Source: DAIDKA01 sp036489445
Lineage (GTDB): Bacteria; Pseudomonadota; Gammaproteobacteria; Steroidobacterales; Steroidobacteraceae
Reading direction: 5' to 3'
Assembly (NCBI GenBank): GCA_036489445.1
Contig: DASXFV010000008.1
Location: 1-42,811 of the forward strand
Length of the DNA stretch: 42,811 nucleotides
In this document: one piece after another, positions 1-6,703 of the stretch
Numbering within the stretch: position 1 is the first letter of the stretch
Layout: every line of letters begins with the position of its first letter
Notes under the pieces: generated by a model
Seen by the model: only the letters and a program-made list of their open reading frames with translations
Told to the model about the DNA's origin: nothing
Databases searched by the model: none
Made by a program: the position numbers and the translations under genes

Positions 1-180
1 CTGCGGTGTTCGATTTCGTGCCGGGTTACCTCTCGACCTTAATTTAAACACCCAGGGATAGGGCTCGTGGGCAGAATTGTGCAAGTCCGACTTCGTGAGC
101 GGAAAGCCTTACCTCCCTCAGCTCGTCCCACTTTGTTGCTCAGGTTCGAGGGCAACGGTTCGTACCGGCATCTGCGGGTG
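1..180 (+). ncRNA. ssrS: 6S RNA (5' end cut by window edge)
   Basis: 6S RNA binds the sigma70 RNA polymerase holoenzyme and damps transcription in stationary phase. The left edge resembles the E. coli 6S 5' arm (GTTCG then a G/C-rich stretch, CCTCTCGACC, then AATTT). The right part resembles the 3' arm (GGTTCGAGGG about 142-151, ACCGGCATCTGCGG 164-177). Bases 1-8 can pair with 169-177 through one bulge, which forms the closing stem and leaves an internal bubble. The folate cyclo-ligase gene follows directly, the classical ssrS-ygfA arrangement. A few 5' bases are outside the window and the 3' end is approximate. The call comes from remembered similarity and context, not from a covariance search. 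Confidence 0.78.
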
Positions 181-185
181 ACGCC

Positions 186-785
186 TTGAATTCGCAGGTT
201 AGCGACCGCTCGGCCCTGCGCAAGCGGCTGCAGCAGCTGCGCCGGGCCGTCCCCCCGGCAGCGCGCCGCATTGCCGCCACCGCCGTTGCCCATCACATCC
301 GCCGTACCTTCAATCTGCGCCCCGGCCTGCGCATCGCAGTCTATGCGCCGCTGCCCTCCGAGCTGGACACTGCAGTCCTGGTGCAGCTGGCCCGGCAACA
401 TCGCTGCCATATCTATCTGCCCCGCCTGACCGATCTGCGCCGCCGACGCATGCAGTTCATCGAAGCCAGCGGCCCCATGCGGCGCAACCGCCTGGGAATA
501 CTCGAGCCCGTGCAGCTGGGAGCATTAAGCCCGCGGCGCCTGGACCTGGTGTTCGTACCCTTGGTGGGCTTTGATGCGACCGGCATGCGCTTGGGGATGG
601 GAGCCGGCTATTACGATCGCGCGTTCGCCTTCCTGCGCCAGCGCAGTCACTGGATCCACCCGCGGCTCATCGGCCTGGCTTATTCCATCCAACAGGTACC
701 GCATATCAAGGGCGCCGCACATGACGTACGCCTGAACGCCGTGATCACCGAGAAGGGACCCATCAAGTGCAATTCTGGCTACTGA
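186..785 (+). CDS. ygfA: 5-formyltetrahydrofolate cyclo-ligase
   Basis: This enzyme converts 5-formyl-THF to 5,10-methenyl-THF using ATP, returning a dead-end folate to one-carbon metabolism. The 199-aa protein has the normal family length. It carries the LPSE substrate loop near residues 56-60, FVPLVGFD at 123-130 and the glycine-rich GMGAGYYDR nucleotide/folate loop at 137-145. TTG at 186 is the only plausible start: no in-frame ATG occurs upstream of the conserved region, and the first internal Met lies at residue 89. The start abuts the 3' end of 6S RNA with no clear Shine-Dalgarno, so co-transcription and processing with 6S RNA is likely. The 3' end overlaps the next gene by 19 nt. Confidence 0.93.
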   Translation: MNSQVSDRSALRKRLQQLRRAVPPAARRIAATAVAHHIRRTFNLRPGLRIAVYAPLPSELDTAVLVQLARQHRCHIYLPRLTDLRRRRMQFIEASGPMRRNRLGILEPVQLGALSPRRLDLVFVPLVGFDATGMRLGMGAGYYDRAFAFLRQRSHWIHPRLIGLAYSIQQVPHIKGAAHDVRLNAVITEKGPIKCNSGY

Positions 786-1249
786 AGACCGAACCGGAAA
801 GTTTCAGCCTCGATGACCTGGAGCGTGCGCCGCGCAAGACCACTGCCTGGGATGGGGTGCGCAACTACCAGGCCCGCAACATGTTGCGCGATCAGATGCA
901 GCGCGGGGACCAGGCATTCCTGTATCACTCAAGCTGCGAAACCCCTGGAATTACCGGCATTGTAGAAGTAGTGAAGCCAGGCTATGCGGATGCCACCGCC
1001 TTCGACCCCCGGCACCATCACCATGACCCCGACAGTGATCCCGAGAATCCGCGCTGGTACATGGTGGATGTGAAACTCCTGCGCCGGTTGCCGCGAGTGA
1101 TCACCTTGGGGGAGTTGCGCGCACATGCTCACAAGGAGCTTTCGGGGATGGTGCTGCTGCGTTCGGGCAATCGTTTATCGGTGATGCCGGTCACTGCGCA
1201 GCATTGGAAGTTCATCACTTCGATGGTCCGCGGCTCACAAATTGAGTGA
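767..1249 (+). CDS. EVE domain protein (THYN1-like)
   Basis: The 160-aa protein is essentially a single EVE domain, a PUA-like fold that in studied members binds modified bases such as 5-methylcytosine in DNA. Family hallmarks are the N-terminal WLLKTEPESFS (residues 4-14), WDGVRNYQARN (about 28-38), the FLYHSS strand and the DPENPRWYMVDV segment (about 90-101). The start is GTG at 767, preceded by AAGGGA (753-758) at 8 nt and overlapping the cyclo-ligase gene, which implies translational coupling. The cellular role of bacterial stand-alone EVE proteins is not settled. No modification or restriction genes lie nearby, so a housekeeping role is more likely than defence. Confidence 0.88.
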   Translation: MQFWLLKTEPESFSLDDLERAPRKTTAWDGVRNYQARNMLRDQMQRGDQAFLYHSSCETPGITGIVEVVKPGYADATAFDPRHHHHDPDSDPENPRWYMVDVKLLRRLPRVITLGELRAHAHKELSGMVLLRSGNRLSVMPVTAQHWKFITSMVRGSQIE

Positions 1250-1277
1250 TGCGTCTCGCGCGTCTACTCCTTCTTGC

Positions 1278-1305
1278 TTGTAATTTCAATTCGCGTGCGT
1301 ATACT
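1278..1305 (+). promoter_or_regulatory. Candidate sigma70 promoter of the small K/A peptide gene
   Basis: TTGTAA (1278-1283) and TATACT (1300-1305) are separated by 16 bp in an AT-rich patch between the EVE gene and the 16-codon ORF. Predicted transcription start is near 1312, giving a leader of about 28 nt. TTGCTT at 1274 is an alternative -35 but its spacing is 20 bp. The assignment is by eye. Confidence 0.5.
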
Positions 1306-1339
1306 CCGACCTCGGACTAACCCTAACTGGAGATCTATC

Positions 1340-1390
1340 ATGGCTAAGGCGAAAAAGAAGGCCAAGAAGAAAGCAGCGAAGAAGAAGTAG
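1340..1390 (+). CDS. Tiny Lys/Ala-rich basic peptide (16 aa)
   Basis: A 17-codon ORF encodes a peptide made only of Met, Ala and Lys: 10 of its 16 residues are Lys and 5 are Ala. It starts with ATG preceded by TGGAGAT (about 1328-1334), a good Shine-Dalgarno, and has a candidate promoter just upstream. The stop is followed within 15 nt by a strong hairpin. The composition resembles the tails of histone H1-like or AlgP-like DNA-binding proteins, so binding to nucleic acid is possible, but no fold or family can be assigned. The ORF could also be a leader peptide, or the transcript could act mainly as a small RNA. No protein evidence is available. Confidence 0.5.
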   Translation: MAKAKKKAKKKAAKKK

Positions 1391-1398
1391 CTGCTTCC

Positions 1399-1430
1399 CG
1401 GTGAGCGCGGCAGAAATGCCGCGCCCACCG
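1399..1430 (+). terminator. Strong hairpin after the small peptide gene
   Basis: GCGCGGCA (1405-1412), a GAAA tetraloop and TGCCGCGC (1417-1424) form an 8-bp perfect stem. Outer CGGTG/CACCG pairs extend it across one mismatch. No T-tract follows. It probably stabilises the 3' end of the short transcript or works with the next hairpin. Confidence 0.5.
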
Positions 1431-1445
1431 GACCGAATGCTGATC

Positions 1446-1480
1446 GACTGTGCCCGCGAAAGCGGGCACAGTCATTTCTG
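1446..1480 (+). terminator. Rho-independent-like terminator upstream of rpiA
   Basis: A 12-bp perfect stem, GACTGTGCCCGC (1446-1457) with GCGGGCACAGTC (1462-1473), closes a GAAA tetraloop and is followed by ATTTCTG. It is the better terminator of the pair here. It argues against the in-frame GTG at 1450 as the rpiA start, because that codon lies inside the stem. Confidence 0.65.
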
Positions 1481-1509
1481 GGGTCCGTTGGACTGCAGCG
1501 AGTGAGCGA

Positions 1510-2169
1510 ATGATGACGAATACACCGGAAAACAAGCGCCGCGCCGCACAGGCCGCCCTTCCGTGGTTGGCCCAGCACGAGGTGGTGGGCATCGGCACCG
1601 GCAGTACGGTGGATCACTTCATCGACTTCATCGCCGCCGATCGCGGCAATCTCAAGGCCGTGGTCTCCAGCTCCGAGCAGTCCACCCGGCGCCTGCAGGC
1701 GGCCGGCATACCGGTGCTGGACCTGAATGCAGTCGGGCAGCTGCCGGTGTATATCGACGGTGCCGACGAGACCAATGCTGCCCGCCAGCTCATCAAAGGC
1801 GGCGGCGGCGCCCTGACCCGCGAGAAGATCATCGCCGAATGCTCCCAGGTCTTCGTCTGTATCGCCGATGCCACGAAGCTGGTTACCACCCTGGGCGCCT
1901 TCCCGTTGCCGGTCGAAGTCATTCCCATGGCGCGCTCACTGGTGGCAGGCAGACTCACCGCCATCGGCGGGCGCCCCGTCCTGCGTGCCGGCTATATCAC
2001 CGACAACGGCAATCACATCCTCGACGTGCATGACCTGCGCATCGCGGACCCGGTAGCGCTTGAGGCAGCCCTGAATCAGATTCCCGGCGTCGTGACGGTG
2101 GGGTTGTTTGCGCAACGGCCCGCGGACGTGCTGCTGATCGGCAGCGCTGCGGGTGTGCAGAGGATCTAA
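1510..2169 (+). CDS. rpiA: Ribose-5-phosphate isomerase A
   Basis: RpiA interconverts ribose-5-phosphate and ribulose-5-phosphate in the non-oxidative pentose phosphate pathway. From ATG 1510 the product is 219 aa, matching E. coli RpiA (219). Signature motifs are GIGTGST (27-33), SSSEQS (53-58), YIDGADE (81-87) and KGGGGALTREK (96-106), whose Glu is the catalytic base. ATG at 1510 or 1513 is preferred over the in-frame GTG at 1450, because the GTG is buried in a terminator hairpin and would add a non-conserved extension. Rpe, its pathway partner, lies about 6 kb downstream in this window. Confidence 0.95.
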   Translation: MMTNTPENKRRAAQAALPWLAQHEVVGIGTGSTVDHFIDFIAADRGNLKAVVSSSEQSTRRLQAAGIPVLDLNAVGQLPVYIDGADETNAARQLIKGGGGALTREKIIAECSQVFVCIADATKLVTTLGAFPLPVEVIPMARSLVAGRLTAIGGRPVLRAGYITDNGNHILDVHDLRIADPVALEAALNQIPGVVTVGLFAQRPADVLLIGSAAGVQRI

Positions 2170-2222
2170 GGGGCAAACTGCGGTTTAATGGCGCCTGGCC
2201 GCATAACCAGCCTGAGGGACCC

Positions 2223-4100
2223 ATGTCACAGCCCACCTTTCTCCTGCTCGGCCTCGCCGCCGTGCTCGCAAGCGCAATCACCGGCCTCTGCGGTGCCCAG
2301 GAGGCCACTCCCGGTGCGCAATGGCTCAGCTATAACAATCATCTCGACGGCCAACGTTTTTCCCCACTCAAGGAGATCACGCCGGCCAACGCCGCGCAGC
2401 TCGGAGAGGTCTGCCGGGTGCAGATTGATGGCCCCACATCCATGCATTCGGATCTGATCGTGGTCGACGGCGTCATCTATACCGGCACGGGCCGGGAGAC
2501 GGTGGCTCTGGATGCCACCGACTGCGCCGTGCTCTGGCGCTTCAGCTACCTCCCGGATGACGACCGCAACTCGCCCTCGACCCGCGGTGTTGCGGTGATG
2601 AACGGGCGCGTCTTCCGCGGCACCAGCGATGACCGCCTGATCGCCCTGGATGCGGCCACCGGCAAGTTGCTGTGGAAGACGGTCATCGGCTCCCCTGCCT
2701 TGGGGGAATCCTCCGCTGCGGCGCCATTGGCCTGGGGTGGTGTCGTCTTCATGGGTATCAGCGGCAGTGAGCTGGGTGCGCGCGGTCGGGTCATGGCCTT
2801 TGATGCCGGCAGCGGTCGCGAACTCTGGCGCTTCAATACCATCCCCATGGGCAAGGAGGTCGGTGCGAACACCTGGCTGCGTGCGGGCACCGCCAAGACC
2901 GGTGGCGGCGGCGTCTGGGGGGCGATGACCCTGGATGTCACGGCCGGCGAGCTGTTCGTACCCGTGGGCAACCCCTGGCCGGACATCGACAAGGCCTATC
3001 GCCCGGGCAGCAACCTTTTCACCGATTCAATCGTCGTGCTGGACGCACATACCGGCGCACTCAAATGGTGGCATCAGGGCACCCCCGAGGATTGGATGGA
3101 CCTCGACATGGTGGCGCCGCCGGTGATCTATCGGATTGCAGGCGCGCGTGACTATCTGGTCTTCGGTGGCAAGGACGGCTATGTCACTGCGGTCGACCGC
3201 GACACTCACCGCCAGCTGTTCCGGGTACCGGTGACCACCATCGAGCACATGCCGAAGATGCCCACCAAGGAAGGTACGCGCATGTGTCCGGGTTATGCCG
3301 GCGGCGTCGAATGGAACGGGCCGGCCTTCGATCGGCTCAATCACTCACTGGTGACCGGTGCGGTGGATGCGTGCTTTGTCGTGAAGCTCGGCAAGGCCAG
3401 CTACACACCCGGGGGCCTGAACTTCGGTGGCTCAGTCGAACCGGTAGGCCCCACCACCGGCTGGATCACCTCCATTGACAGCGTCACCGGCGCGCTGCGC
3501 TGGAAGTACCACACGCCGAAGCCCGTGGTCGCGGGCATTACACCCACCGCCGGCGGGGTGACCTTCGCGGGCGATCTGGCCGGGAACCTGTTCGTCTTCG
3601 ACAGCAAGACGGGCGCAGTGGTGCATACAGTTCAGACCCGCGGCGCACTGGCCGGGGGCCTGGTGACCTATGAGGCGGCCGGCCGCCAATACGTCGCGTT
3701 CGCCGATGGCAACATCTCCCGCAATGCCTTCGGTGCTCTCGGCCTGCCGAGTGTGGTGATCATGGCGCTGAACCCGAAAACATTGGCTGCCAGCTCCACC
3801 GCAACCACTGACGCAGCAAATGCCCAGTCTGCTGCCAAGGCAGCAACCGGCGCACCGGCCGCACCTGATATGGCAGCCGGTCGCCGCCTGTACAGCCAGG
3901 TGTGCGTCGCCTGTCATGGCCAGGAGGGTAATCTGGTGGCTGACCATAAACTCAGCGCCGTCGTCGCGCGCCAGAGCCGAGGGGCGACCATCGCCTACAT
4001 CAAGAACCCGAAACTGCCGATGCCGAAGATGTATCCGGATCTGCTCAATGACCAGAGCATCATCGATGTCACCGAGTATCTCTACCAGCAGTTCCACTGA
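2223..4100 (+). CDS. PQQ-dependent quinohaemoprotein dehydrogenase with C-terminal cytochrome c
   Basis: This 625-aa protein has an N-terminal secretion signal (about 1-25), an eight-bladed propeller with PQQ-type Trp-docking repeats, and a cytochrome c domain with CVACH at 561-565. By family knowledge it oxidises an alcohol, aldehyde or sugar in the periplasm and passes electrons to its own haem. By alignment from memory with methanol dehydrogenase, the metal ligands are E184 (in SGSELGARG) and N251 (VGNPWPD), and the catalytic Asp is D294. D296 gives a D-x-D pattern. The vicinal Cys-Cys of methanol dehydrogenases is absent. LPMPKM (598-603) offers the distal haem Met. An Ala-rich linker (about 519-547) joins the domains. 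GAGGGAC precedes ATG 2223. The substrate cannot be predicted. Confidence 0.88.
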   Translation: MSQPTFLLLGLAAVLASAITGLCGAQEATPGAQWLSYNNHLDGQRFSPLKEITPANAAQLGEVCRVQIDGPTSMHSDLIVVDGVIYTGTGRETVALDATDCAVLWRFSYLPDDDRNSPSTRGVAVMNGRVFRGTSDDRLIALDAATGKLLWKTVIGSPALGESSAAAPLAWGGVVFMGISGSELGARGRVMAFDAGSGRELWRFNTIPMGKEVGANTWLRAGTAKTGGGGVWGAMTLDVTAGELFVPVGNPWPDIDKAYRPGSNLFTDSIVVLDAHTGALKWWHQGTPEDWMDLDMVAPPVIYRIAGARDYLVFGGKDGYVTAVDRDTHRQLFRVPVTTIEHMPKMPTKEGTRMCPGYAGGVEWNGPAFDRLNHSLVTGAVDACFVVKLGKASYTPGGLNFGGSVEPVGPTTGWITSIDSVTGALRWKYHTPKPVVAGITPTAGGVTFAGDLAGNLFVFDSKTGAVVHTVQTRGALAGGLVTYEAAGRQYVAFADGNISRNAFGALGLPSVVIMALNPKTLAASSTATTDAANAQSAAKAATGAPAAPDMAAGRRLYSQVCVACHGQEGNLVADHKLSAVVARQSRGATIAYIKNPKLPMPKMYPDLLNDQSIIDVTEYLYQQFH

Positions 4101-4154
4101 GCGGACGAGCGCCGGCTTTGAACCGGTCACCATTCCTGAATTTTTGGGGGCTAC

Positions 4155-4559
4155 ATGACTGACAGCAAAGATGCGGCATTCGCCGCGGGCATGAAGGTAC
4201 GACACGAAATGTTCGGTCCCGGCGGAGCCGAGGAGCGCTACGCCCGGGCCACCGACTTCAACCGACCCCTGGAGGAAGTCGTGACCCGTTACTGCTTCGG
4301 CGAGACCTGGACCCGGCCGGGCCTGGATCGCAAGACGCGCAGTCTGGTGACACTCGCCGCATTGACGGCGCTGTCGAAGCCGAACCAGATCAAGGTGCAT
4401 GTGGCCGGGGCACTGGCCAACGGCTGCAGTGTCGAGGAGATCCGCGAGACCCTGCTGCACACCATGGTCTATGCCGGTGTGCCCTGTGGAGTCGAGGCTT
4501 TCAATGCCGCGGCCGAGGTGCTCGCGCGCCATGCGGCCGCTGCCGGGGACAAGGCATGA
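4155..4559 (+). CDS. Carboxymuconolactone decarboxylase family protein
   Basis: This 134-aa protein has the length and pattern of 4-carboxymuconolactone decarboxylase (PcaC) and related AhpD-fold proteins. It has a Phe/Trp-rich front half (RYCFGETWTRPGLD), the helix KTRSLVTLAALTAL, and the C-terminal signature H-x-x-G-A-L-x-N-G-C with EEI and LLHTMVYAGVP. It lacks the CxxC of the AhpD peroxidase branch, which favours a decarboxylase or lactone role. It overlaps the following dehydrogenase by ATGA (4 nt) and follows the PQQ dehydrogenase by 54 nt, so the three likely form one operon. No other beta-ketoadipate genes are nearby, so classical protocatechuate breakdown is not supported by the context. 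Confidence 0.82.
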   Translation: MTDSKDAAFAAGMKVRHEMFGPGGAEERYARATDFNRPLEEVVTRYCFGETWTRPGLDRKTRSLVTLAALTALSKPNQIKVHVAGALANGCSVEEIRETLLHTMVYAGVPCGVEAFNAAAEVLARHAAAAGDKA

Positions 4560-5419
4560 ACGTCGCGGTCGTGGGCGTCGGCAACATGGGCGCGCCAATG
4601 GCAGCCTGCATTGCCCGGGCGGGCCACAGCGTGACGGTCTTCGACACTTCTCACGAGCGCGCGCAGCAGGTCGCCGCCGCCCACGGTTGCCGCGCGGCGG
4701 CGCGGCTTCAGGAATTGTCCGCCGCGGATTTCATCGTGACCATGCTGCCCACGGGGCAGGTGGTCAATGACCTGTACCTGCGCGACGGCCTTGCCGGGGA
4801 GTTGCGGCGCGGCACCATCGCCGTCGACATGACTTCCTCGGATCCGACCGGCACCCGCAAGCTGGGCGCGGCCCTGGCAGAACGCGGGATCGTGTTGATC
4901 GATGCGCCGGTGTCCGGGGCCGTGCCACGGGCGACGCAGGGAACACTGGCGATCATGATCGGTGGCGATGACCGGGAAGCGATCGAGCGCGCCCGACCGA
5001 TATTGCGCACCATGGGCGATCGGTTGTTCGATACCGGCGGCCTGGGCACCGGGCATGCCATGAAGGCCTTGAATAACTTCGTCGCGGCCGCCGGCTTCGC
5101 CGCCTGCGCGGAAGCCCTGATCGCCGGTGAGCGCTTCGGTCTCGACCCCACACGGATGGTGGAAATCCTCAATGTCTCCACGGGTCGCAACTTCCATACC
5201 GACATGGTGCTGCGCGAGCAGGTGATCGGCGGCAAGTTCGCCACGGGCTTTACGCTGGGACTGCTGGCGAAGGACGTAAAGATCGCGGCGGATCTGACGC
5301 GCGAGCTGCAGTTCGATGCGCCGCTGGTGCGCCTCGTCAGCGCGCGCTTGGACCAGGCACGCGATGCACTGGGCTATGGCGCCGACAACACCGAAGCCAT
5401 CAAGGCCTGGAAGAACTAG
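4556..5419 (+). CDS. 3-hydroxyisobutyrate dehydrogenase-family oxidoreductase
   Basis: This NAD(P)-dependent beta-hydroxyacid dehydrogenase (287 aa, usual size about 290) has a Rossmann motif GVGNMG (7-12) at the N-terminus. The substrate loop DAPVSGA is near residue 116, the catalytic Lys is in HAMKALNN near 171, and the C-terminal helical domain contains KDVKIA. Family members oxidise 3-hydroxyisobutyrate, tartronate semialdehyde or related hydroxyacids. The start overlaps the stop of the decarboxylase-like gene (ATGA), so translation is coupled. With the upstream PQQ dehydrogenase it suggests stepwise oxidation of a hydroxylated substrate, which is inference only. A GC-rich terminator follows 21 nt after the stop. 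Confidence 0.87.
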   Translation: MNVAVVGVGNMGAPMAACIARAGHSVTVFDTSHERAQQVAAAHGCRAAARLQELSAADFIVTMLPTGQVVNDLYLRDGLAGELRRGTIAVDMTSSDPTGTRKLGAALAERGIVLIDAPVSGAVPRATQGTLAIMIGGDDREAIERARPILRTMGDRLFDTGGLGTGHAMKALNNFVAAAGFAACAEALIAGERFGLDPTRMVEILNVSTGRNFHTDMVLREQVIGGKFATGFTLGLLAKDVKIAADLTRELQFDAPLVRLVSARLDQARDALGYGADNTEAIKAWKN

Positions 5420-5439
5420 TGCTTGCGCTTACATGGACC

Positions 5440-5461
5440 AGGCCCGCCTTGCGGCGGGCCT
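5440..5461. terminator. Hairpin between the dehydrogenase and tRNA-Gln ends
   Basis: GGCCCGCC (5441-5448), loop TTGC and GGCGGGCC (5453-5460) form a perfect 8-bp stem, extended by A5440-T5461. It lies between convergent units: the plus-strand dehydrogenase stops at 5419 and the minus-strand tRNA ends at 5469. It can serve both, although neither side has a long T-tract. Confidence 0.6.
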
Positions 5462-5468
5462 TGATGCT

Positions 5469-5542
5469 TGGCTGGGGGACTAGGATTCGAACCTAGGTAA
5501 ACGGAGTCAGAGTCCGTTGTCCTACCACTAGACGATCCCCCA
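5469..5542 (-). tRNA. glnV: tRNA-Gln (anticodon CTG), CCA encoded
   Basis: Read on the minus strand, the acceptor stem TGGGGGA/TCCCCCA closes the cloverleaf. The anticodon stem ACGGA/TCCGT holds the loop CTCTGAC with anticodon CTG, which reads CAG. The T-arm CTAGG-TTCGAAT-CCTAG is canonical. The U1-A72 end followed by discriminator G matches E. coli tRNA-Gln. The terminal CCA is genomically encoded (complement of 5469-5471). The gene lies 68 nt downstream of rpsI on the same strand and may be co-transcribed with it. Confidence 0.95.
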
Positions 5543-5564
5543 ACAGGAACCTCTCGCGGCTACC

Positions 5565-5594
5565 GCGCTGCGACATCAGCTGGAGTCGCAGCGC
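5565..5594 (-). terminator. 10-bp hairpin between rpsI and tRNA-Gln
   Basis: GCGCTGCGAC (5565-5574) and GTCGCAGCGC (5585-5594) pair perfectly around a 10-nt loop, 16 nt past the rpsI stop. No U-run follows on the minus strand. It may be an mRNA 3'-stabilising or processing hairpin that separates rpsI message from tRNA-Gln, rather than a full terminator. Confidence 0.5.
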
Positions 5595-5609
5595 AGCGGA
5601 CCGTCAGCG

Positions 5610-6002
5610 TTAACGCTTGGAGTACTGAGTACCGCGGCGGGCCTTGCGATGGCCGACCTTCTTGCGCTCGACCTCGCGCGCATCGCGGGTGACGAATCCG
5701 GCGACTCGTAGGGGCTTGCGCAGAGTCTCATCATATTGGATGAGCGCGCGGGTGATGCCGTGGCGGATGGCGCCGGCCTGGCCGGTGATGCCACCGCCGG
5801 AAACCTGCGCCTTGATGTCGAAACGACCGACCAGTTCAGTGGTCTCCAACGGCTGGCGGACGATCATACGGCCGGTTTCGCGACCAAAAAACTCATCCAG
5901 CGCACGACCGTTGACGGTGATATTGCCGGTGCCCGGGGTGAGATACACCCTGGCGGTGGCGGTCTTGCGGCGGCCGGTGCCGTAATTCTGACTGATGGCC
6001 AT
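5610..6002 (-). CDS. rpsI: 30S ribosomal protein S9
   Basis: S9 binds the 3' domain of 16S rRNA and its C-terminal tail reaches tRNA in the P site. The 130-aa product has the exact bacterial length. Hallmarks are GTGRRKTATARV (8-19), the central GGGITGQAGAIRHGI and the basic tail ending RRGTQYSKR, whose last Arg contacts P-site tRNA. The ATG is preceded by AGGAAG and lies 5 nt after the rplM stop, the universal rplM-rpsI operon. Confidence 0.98.
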   Translation of the reverse strand: MAISQNYGTGRRKTATARVYLTPGTGNITVNGRALDEFFGRETGRMIVRQPLETTELVGRFDIKAQVSGGGITGQAGAIRHGITRALIQYDETLRKPLRVAGFVTRDAREVERKKVGHRKARRGTQYSKR

Positions 6003-6007
6003 GGCTA

Positions 6008-6454
6008 TTAAGCTTCCTGAATCTCTAGGGGTTTCGGCTGCTGCGCGCTATGCGGGTGCTGGCCCCCGGCGAACACATGCAGCTTCTTGAACATACGACG
6101 GCCCAGCGGGTTCTTAGGCAGCATACCCTTCACGGCGAACTCGATCGCGCGTTCCGGGTGCTCCTGCAGCAGCTTGTCCAAAGCAATGGACTTGATACCG
6201 CCGATGGCACCCGTGTGATGGTAGTAGATCTTATCCGAGAGCTTGCGACCGGTGACGCGGACCTTCTCCGCGTTGACCACCACGATGTGGTCGCCCATAT
6301 CCACGTGGGGGGAATAGTCCGCCTTGTGCTTGCCCTTCAGGCGATGCGCAATCTGCGACGAGAGCCTGCCGAGGGTCTTGCCGCTGGCATCCACCAAAAA
6401 CCAATCGCCACGGACCTCGCCGGGCTTGGCAAATACGGTCGTCGTCGTAAGCAT
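6008..6454 (-). CDS. rplM: 50S ribosomal protein L13
   Basis: L13 is an early-assembling protein of the large subunit. The 148-aa product starts at the ATG complementary to 6452-6454. An in-frame extension to 6514 exists but is not conserved. Family motifs are DWFLVDASGKTLGRL, KHKADYSPHVD, YYHHTG and KGMLPKNPLGR. The C-terminus runs about six residues past the E. coli form, which ends at LDI. It is first gene of the rplM-rpsI pair. In E. coli L13 represses this operon by binding its own mRNA leader; I did not identify a matching leader structure. Confidence 0.97.
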   Translation of the reverse strand: MLTTTTVFAKPGEVRGDWFLVDASGKTLGRLSSQIAHRLKGKHKADYSPHVDMGDHIVVVNAEKVRVTGRKLSDKIYYHHTGAIGGIKSIALDKLLQEHPERAIEFAVKGMLPKNPLGRRMFKKLHVFAGGQHPHSAQQPKPLEIQEA

Positions 6455-6703
6455 TGGAGGCCTTTGGGAACGTGCCAAAAAAGGCCGGCAAGTGTACTCA
6501 AGCAGGCCCGGCATTGCAAAGCGCCCCTACCCCTGGGCAACCGGACCGGACCCGTCGCCCATATATAAGGGTCCCGCAGAAGATTCTTTAGCTATTGCTG
6601 CAGCGCGGTGCGGCCGGGATCGGCAACTCCTCACGCATCGGCCGGGATTATGACCCGTACGGCTGCTATAGTGCAGAAATGCTTACGGGGTTGCCGCCTG
6701 CCC
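6455..6703. promoter_or_regulatory. Divergent rplM / coq7 intergenic region
   Basis: These 249 bp contain no supportable ORF. On the plus strand TATAGT (6667-6672) is a candidate -10 for coq7, without a clear -35. On the minus strand TTATAT (complement of 6562-6567) is a candidate -10 for rplM-rpsI, with a poor -35 near 6585-6590. Both are weak calls by eye. Confidence 0.35.

Noticed and set aside
767..1249. EVE protein as part of a defence system
   Set aside because: EVE domains occur in modification-dependent restriction systems, but here the gene is a stand-alone housekeeping neighbour of ygfA and rpiA with no nuclease or helicase nearby.
1450..1509. Upstream GTG start for rpiA
   Set aside because: The codon lies inside a 12-bp terminator stem and would add 20 residues not found in RpiA. 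ATG 1510 gives the family length.
3093..3117. Firm assignment of the PQQ enzyme as lanthanide-dependent
   Set aside because: The D-x-D spacing also occurs in glucose dehydrogenase-type quinoproteins, so it is reported only as an ambiguous observation.
6455..6514. Extended N-terminus of L13
   Set aside because: The extra 20 residues are not part of L13, and the conserved protein begins at the ATG at 6454.
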